The notes beneath the pieces were generated by a model. It was given only the letters and a program-made list of their open reading frames with translations. It ran no database searches and was not told where the DNA came from. DNA of 17,980 bases from an uncultured Kiritimatiellota bacterium (GTDB lineage: Bacteria > Verrucomicrobiota > Kiritimatiellia > RFP12 > UBA1067): the NCBI GenBank assembly GCA_934675625.1, contig CAKURH010000076.1, positions 1-17,980 on the forward strand. Reading direction: 5' to 3'. This document shows positions 16,636 to 17,980 of this stretch, one piece after another. Positions within the stretch are counted from its first letter, which is position 1; each line of letters opens with the position of its first letter. A program made the position numbers and the translations under genes.

Positions 16636-16725
16636 CGCGTGGCCGGTCGGCCTCGGCGGCGTGCCGCACGAACAAGACAGAAGTTCGACGACAGAACCCT
16701 CGTTTCTTACAAGACGTGTAATTGT

Positions 16726-16738
16726 TTGGCCATGCCAA
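16726..16738. promoter_or_regulatory. Palindrome upstream of the sigma-54 promoter
   Basis: TTGGC-CAT-GCCAA is a perfect 5-base inverted repeat with a 3-base centre, about 16 bases upstream of the -24 element. It could bind a dimeric regulator of the PII/Amt unit, but it does not match the NtrC consensus and is closer than typical enhancer sites. The rest of the 16636-16752 gap shows no gene or clear terminator. Confidence 0.35.
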
Positions 16739-16753
16739 TCCTCCGTGGGGCGT

Positions 16754-16769
16754 TGGCACGGCCTTTGCA
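16754..16769 (+). promoter_or_regulatory. Sigma-54 (RpoN) promoter of the PII-Amt operon
   Basis: TGGCACG-GCCT-TTGCA matches the RpoN consensus TGGCACG-N4-TTGCW exactly, with the GG and GC pairs ten bases apart, and a T precedes it as in the longer consensus. Initiation is expected about 12 bases beyond the GC, near 16780. The position before a PII gene and an ammonium transporter gene fits nitrogen control through an NtrC-like activator, which is not in this window. Confidence 0.92.
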
Positions 16770-16778
16770 TTTCCCTTT

Positions 16779-16803
16779 GCGTCGCCGCATGCTGTGGTGA
16801 CGC
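16779..16803 (+). promoter_or_regulatory. Stem-loop at the predicted 5' end of the PII mRNA
   Basis: Arms 16779-16789 and 16793-16803 pair over 11 positions (two G-U) around the loop TGC. The stem starts at the predicted transcription start, so the message would begin with a hairpin, which could protect it from 5' decay. The ribosome site AAGGAAA (16808-16814) lies just outside it. Confidence 0.5.
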
Positions 16804-16821
16804 AAACAAGGAAAGCAACAG

Positions 16822-17163
16822 ATGAAACTAATCATCGCCTACATTCAGCCTGAACGGCTCAACGCCGTCAAGCAGGCCCTGTACACGCGCGAGGTGTACA
16901 AGATGTCCGTCTCCAATGCCCTTGGGTGCGGTCAGCAGAAGGGCTACGTCCACCAGTACCGTGGCGCCATCGAAGAGGTGACGCTCCTGAAGAAGATCCG
17001 TCTCGCCATCGCGGTGAACGACGAGTTCGTCCAGAAGACGATCGACGGCATCATCGAGGGCGCGCGCACGGGCGACATCGGCGACGGCAAGATCTTCGTG
17101 CTGCCGATGGACGAGTGCATCCGCATCCGCACCGGCGAAAAGGGGCCGGCGGCAATCGGCTGA
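16822..17163 (+). CDS. glnK: PII signal-transduction protein (GlnB/GlnK)
   Basis: PII trimers sense 2-oxoglutarate and ATP/ADP and control ammonium transporters and nitrogen enzymes. The 113 residues match the family: MKLIIAYIQPERL, T-loop GQQKGYVHQYRGAIEE (37-52), B-loop TGDIGDGKIFV (83-93) and RIRTGE (101-106), with Lys90, Arg101 and Arg103 present. Tyr46 is kept, but position 51, the uridylylated Tyr in enteric PII, is Glu. Control by GlnD uridylylation is therefore not expected at that site, and the negative charge could mimic a modified state. Direct linkage to an ammonium transporter gene favours a GlnK role, blocking the channel when nitrogen is plentiful. Transcription is from the sigma-54 promoter at 16754. 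The family is certain; the glnK symbol rests on context. Confidence 0.95.
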   Translation: MKLIIAYIQPERLNAVKQALYTREVYKMSVSNALGCGQQKGYVHQYRGAIEEVTLLKKIRLAIAVNDEFVQKTIDGIIEGARTGDIGDGKIFVLPMDECIRIRTGEKGPAAIG

Positions 17164-17174
17164 CACCACGGGAG

Positions 17175-17228
17175 GGACGCGCTTGTCGCGTCCGTAGCAG
17201 TACGGAAAAGACGCGCGTGTCGCGTCCG
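17175..17228. repeat. Hairpin-forming direct repeats between PII and Amt genes
   Basis: Two copies of GACGCG-C(T/G)TGT-CGCGTCCG lie at 17176-17194 and 17210-17228, identical except for one base. Each is itself a hairpin (CGCG-containing stems of six or seven base pairs, five-base loop). Between them TCCGTA-GCAG-TACGGA (17191-17206) forms a third perfect stem overlapping the first copy, so alternative folds compete. No T-run follows; an A-rich tract leads into the transporter ribosome site. This may be a REP-like dispersed element or a stability/attenuation device separating PII from Amt output. Confidence 0.8.
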
Positions 17229-17261
17229 AAAAACAAAACAAGAAACAGAAAGGCAATGAAA

Positions 17262-17980
17262 ATGAAGAAACTACTGTTGTGCGGCTTGCTGGCGCTGGGC
17301 GCCGGCGGCGTCTGGGCGGAGGAGGCCGCGCCGACGGCGGCGGACGTCCAGACGAACCTGAACGTCGTCTGGACGCTCCTCGGCGGCATCCTCGTGTTCG
17401 TCATGCAGGCGGGCTTCGCGCTCGTCGAGACGGGCTTCACGCGGGCGAAGAACGCGGCGAACATCATGATGAAGAATCTGATGGACTTCGCGTTCGGCTC
17501 AATCGTGTTCTACTTCATCGGCGCGGCGCTCATGTTCGGCGCCTCGAAGCTGGGCGGCGCGCTCGGCTGGGGCGGCCTCTGCATGCCGAGCGTCTTCGCG
17601 GGCGAGGGGACCTGGGACTGGACGTTTTTCTTCTTCCAGACCATGTTCGCCGCGACGGCCGCGACGATCGTCTCGGGCGCGGTGGCGGAGCGCATCCAGT
17701 TCCGCAGCTACCTGATCTACACGGCGCTCGTCTCGGCGTTCGTCTACCCAGTGACGGGCCACTGGATGTGGGGCGGTTTGCACGGTGCGGCATCCGCCGG
17801 CTGGATCGAGGCCCTGGGCTTCCACGACTTCGCCGGTTCGACGGTCGTCCATTCGGTCGGCGGCTGGCTGGCCCTCGCGGGCGCGATGGTGCTCGGCCCG
17901 CGTATCGGCAAGTACCGTCATGACGGCAAGGCGAACCCGATCCCGGGCCACAGCCTCGTCCTCGGCACGCTCGGCGTCTT
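17262..17980 (+). CDS. amt: Ammonium transporter (Amt), 3' partial
   Basis: The gene runs off the right edge after 239 codons. It begins with a signal peptide (residues 1-19, ending VWA) as in E. coli AmtB, followed by the first five or six membrane helices. Family marks include QAGFALVETGFTRAKN (49-64), the Phe-gate position Phe129 in QTMFAAT, AERIQFRSY (142-150), the binding-site Trp170 in HWMWGGLHGA, and the Amt signature DFAGSTVVHSVGGW (189-202) with the pore His197. It conducts ammonium across the inner membrane and should be gated by the PII protein encoded 98 bases upstream. Of two in-frame ATGs, 17262 is preferred over 17256 because the AGAAAGG site (17247-17253) is eight bases from it but only two from the other. 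Confidence 0.95.
   Translation, partial: MKKLLLCGLLALGAGGVWAEEAAPTAADVQTNLNVVWTLLGGILVFVMQAGFALVETGFTRAKNAANIMMKNLMDFAFGSIVFYFIGAALMFGASKLGGALGWGGLCMPSVFAGEGTWDWTFFFFQTMFAATAATIVSGAVAERIQFRSYLIYTALVSAFVYPVTGHWMWGGLHGAASAGWIEALGFHDFAGSTVVHSVGGWLALAGAMVLGPRIGKYRHDGKANPIPGHSLVLGTLGV

Noticed and set aside
16628..16825. Possible 65-residue ORF before the PII gene
   Set aside because: It spans the sigma-54 promoter and hairpin, has no recognisable domain and shows no coding-like composition.

Overview
This is high-GC bacterial DNA with genes packed on the plus strand. No gene-free stretch is longer than about 190 bases. I saw no tRNA, rRNA, CRISPR array or insertion sequence. The mix suggests a carbohydrate-degrading member of the PVC group, most likely a gut or anaerobic Kiritimatiellota-type bacterium assembled from a metagenome. 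Supporting traits are a secreted sulfatase-modifying-factor-like protein with a distinctive N-terminal beta domain, a secreted ADP-ribosylglycohydrolase-like protein, a secreted LacZ, an LA_2272-type repeat protein, and a PII/Amt pair behind a sigma-54 promoter. This placement is inference; no marker gene here settles it.

Bases 1-7723 are a secreted carbohydrate-active block. A 5'-truncated FGE/SUMF1-fold protein entering through a run of 31 C is followed by a 1021-residue fusion of an ADP-ribosylglycohydrolase-like domain to a GH5 glycosidase. The GH5 barrel is interrupted by a jelly-roll insert. A secreted GH2 beta-galactosidase with its own promoter comes next. Bases 7736-11160 are housekeeping genes: fmt, serine acetyltransferase, ychF and a tandem-ACT protein.

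Bases 11181-15211 look like one transcription unit from a good sigma-70 promoter: a repeat surface protein, an orphan ParB, an M28/glutaminyl-cyclase-like metalloenzyme, and a short membrane-anchored UDP-sugar 4,6-dehydratase that lacks the usual middle domain and C-terminal tail. Bases 15275-16635 are a three-gene cassette with its own promoter: a Phd/YefM antitoxin, a PIN toxin and a DUF445 membrane protein, joined by two ATGA overlaps.

Bases 16636-17980 are a nitrogen-sensing unit. A consensus sigma-54 promoter drives a PII protein in which position 51, the usual uridylylated tyrosine, is Glu. A cluster of hairpin-forming direct repeats and the start of an ammonium transporter follow, and the transporter runs off the window. 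Points most worth a second look are the ADP-ribosylglycohydrolase/GH5 fusion with an apparently permuted insert, the antitoxin-toxin-DUF445 coupling, two promoters that leave almost no 5' leader, the sigma-54/PII/Amt control region with its repeats, and the hairpin over an alternative ParB start.
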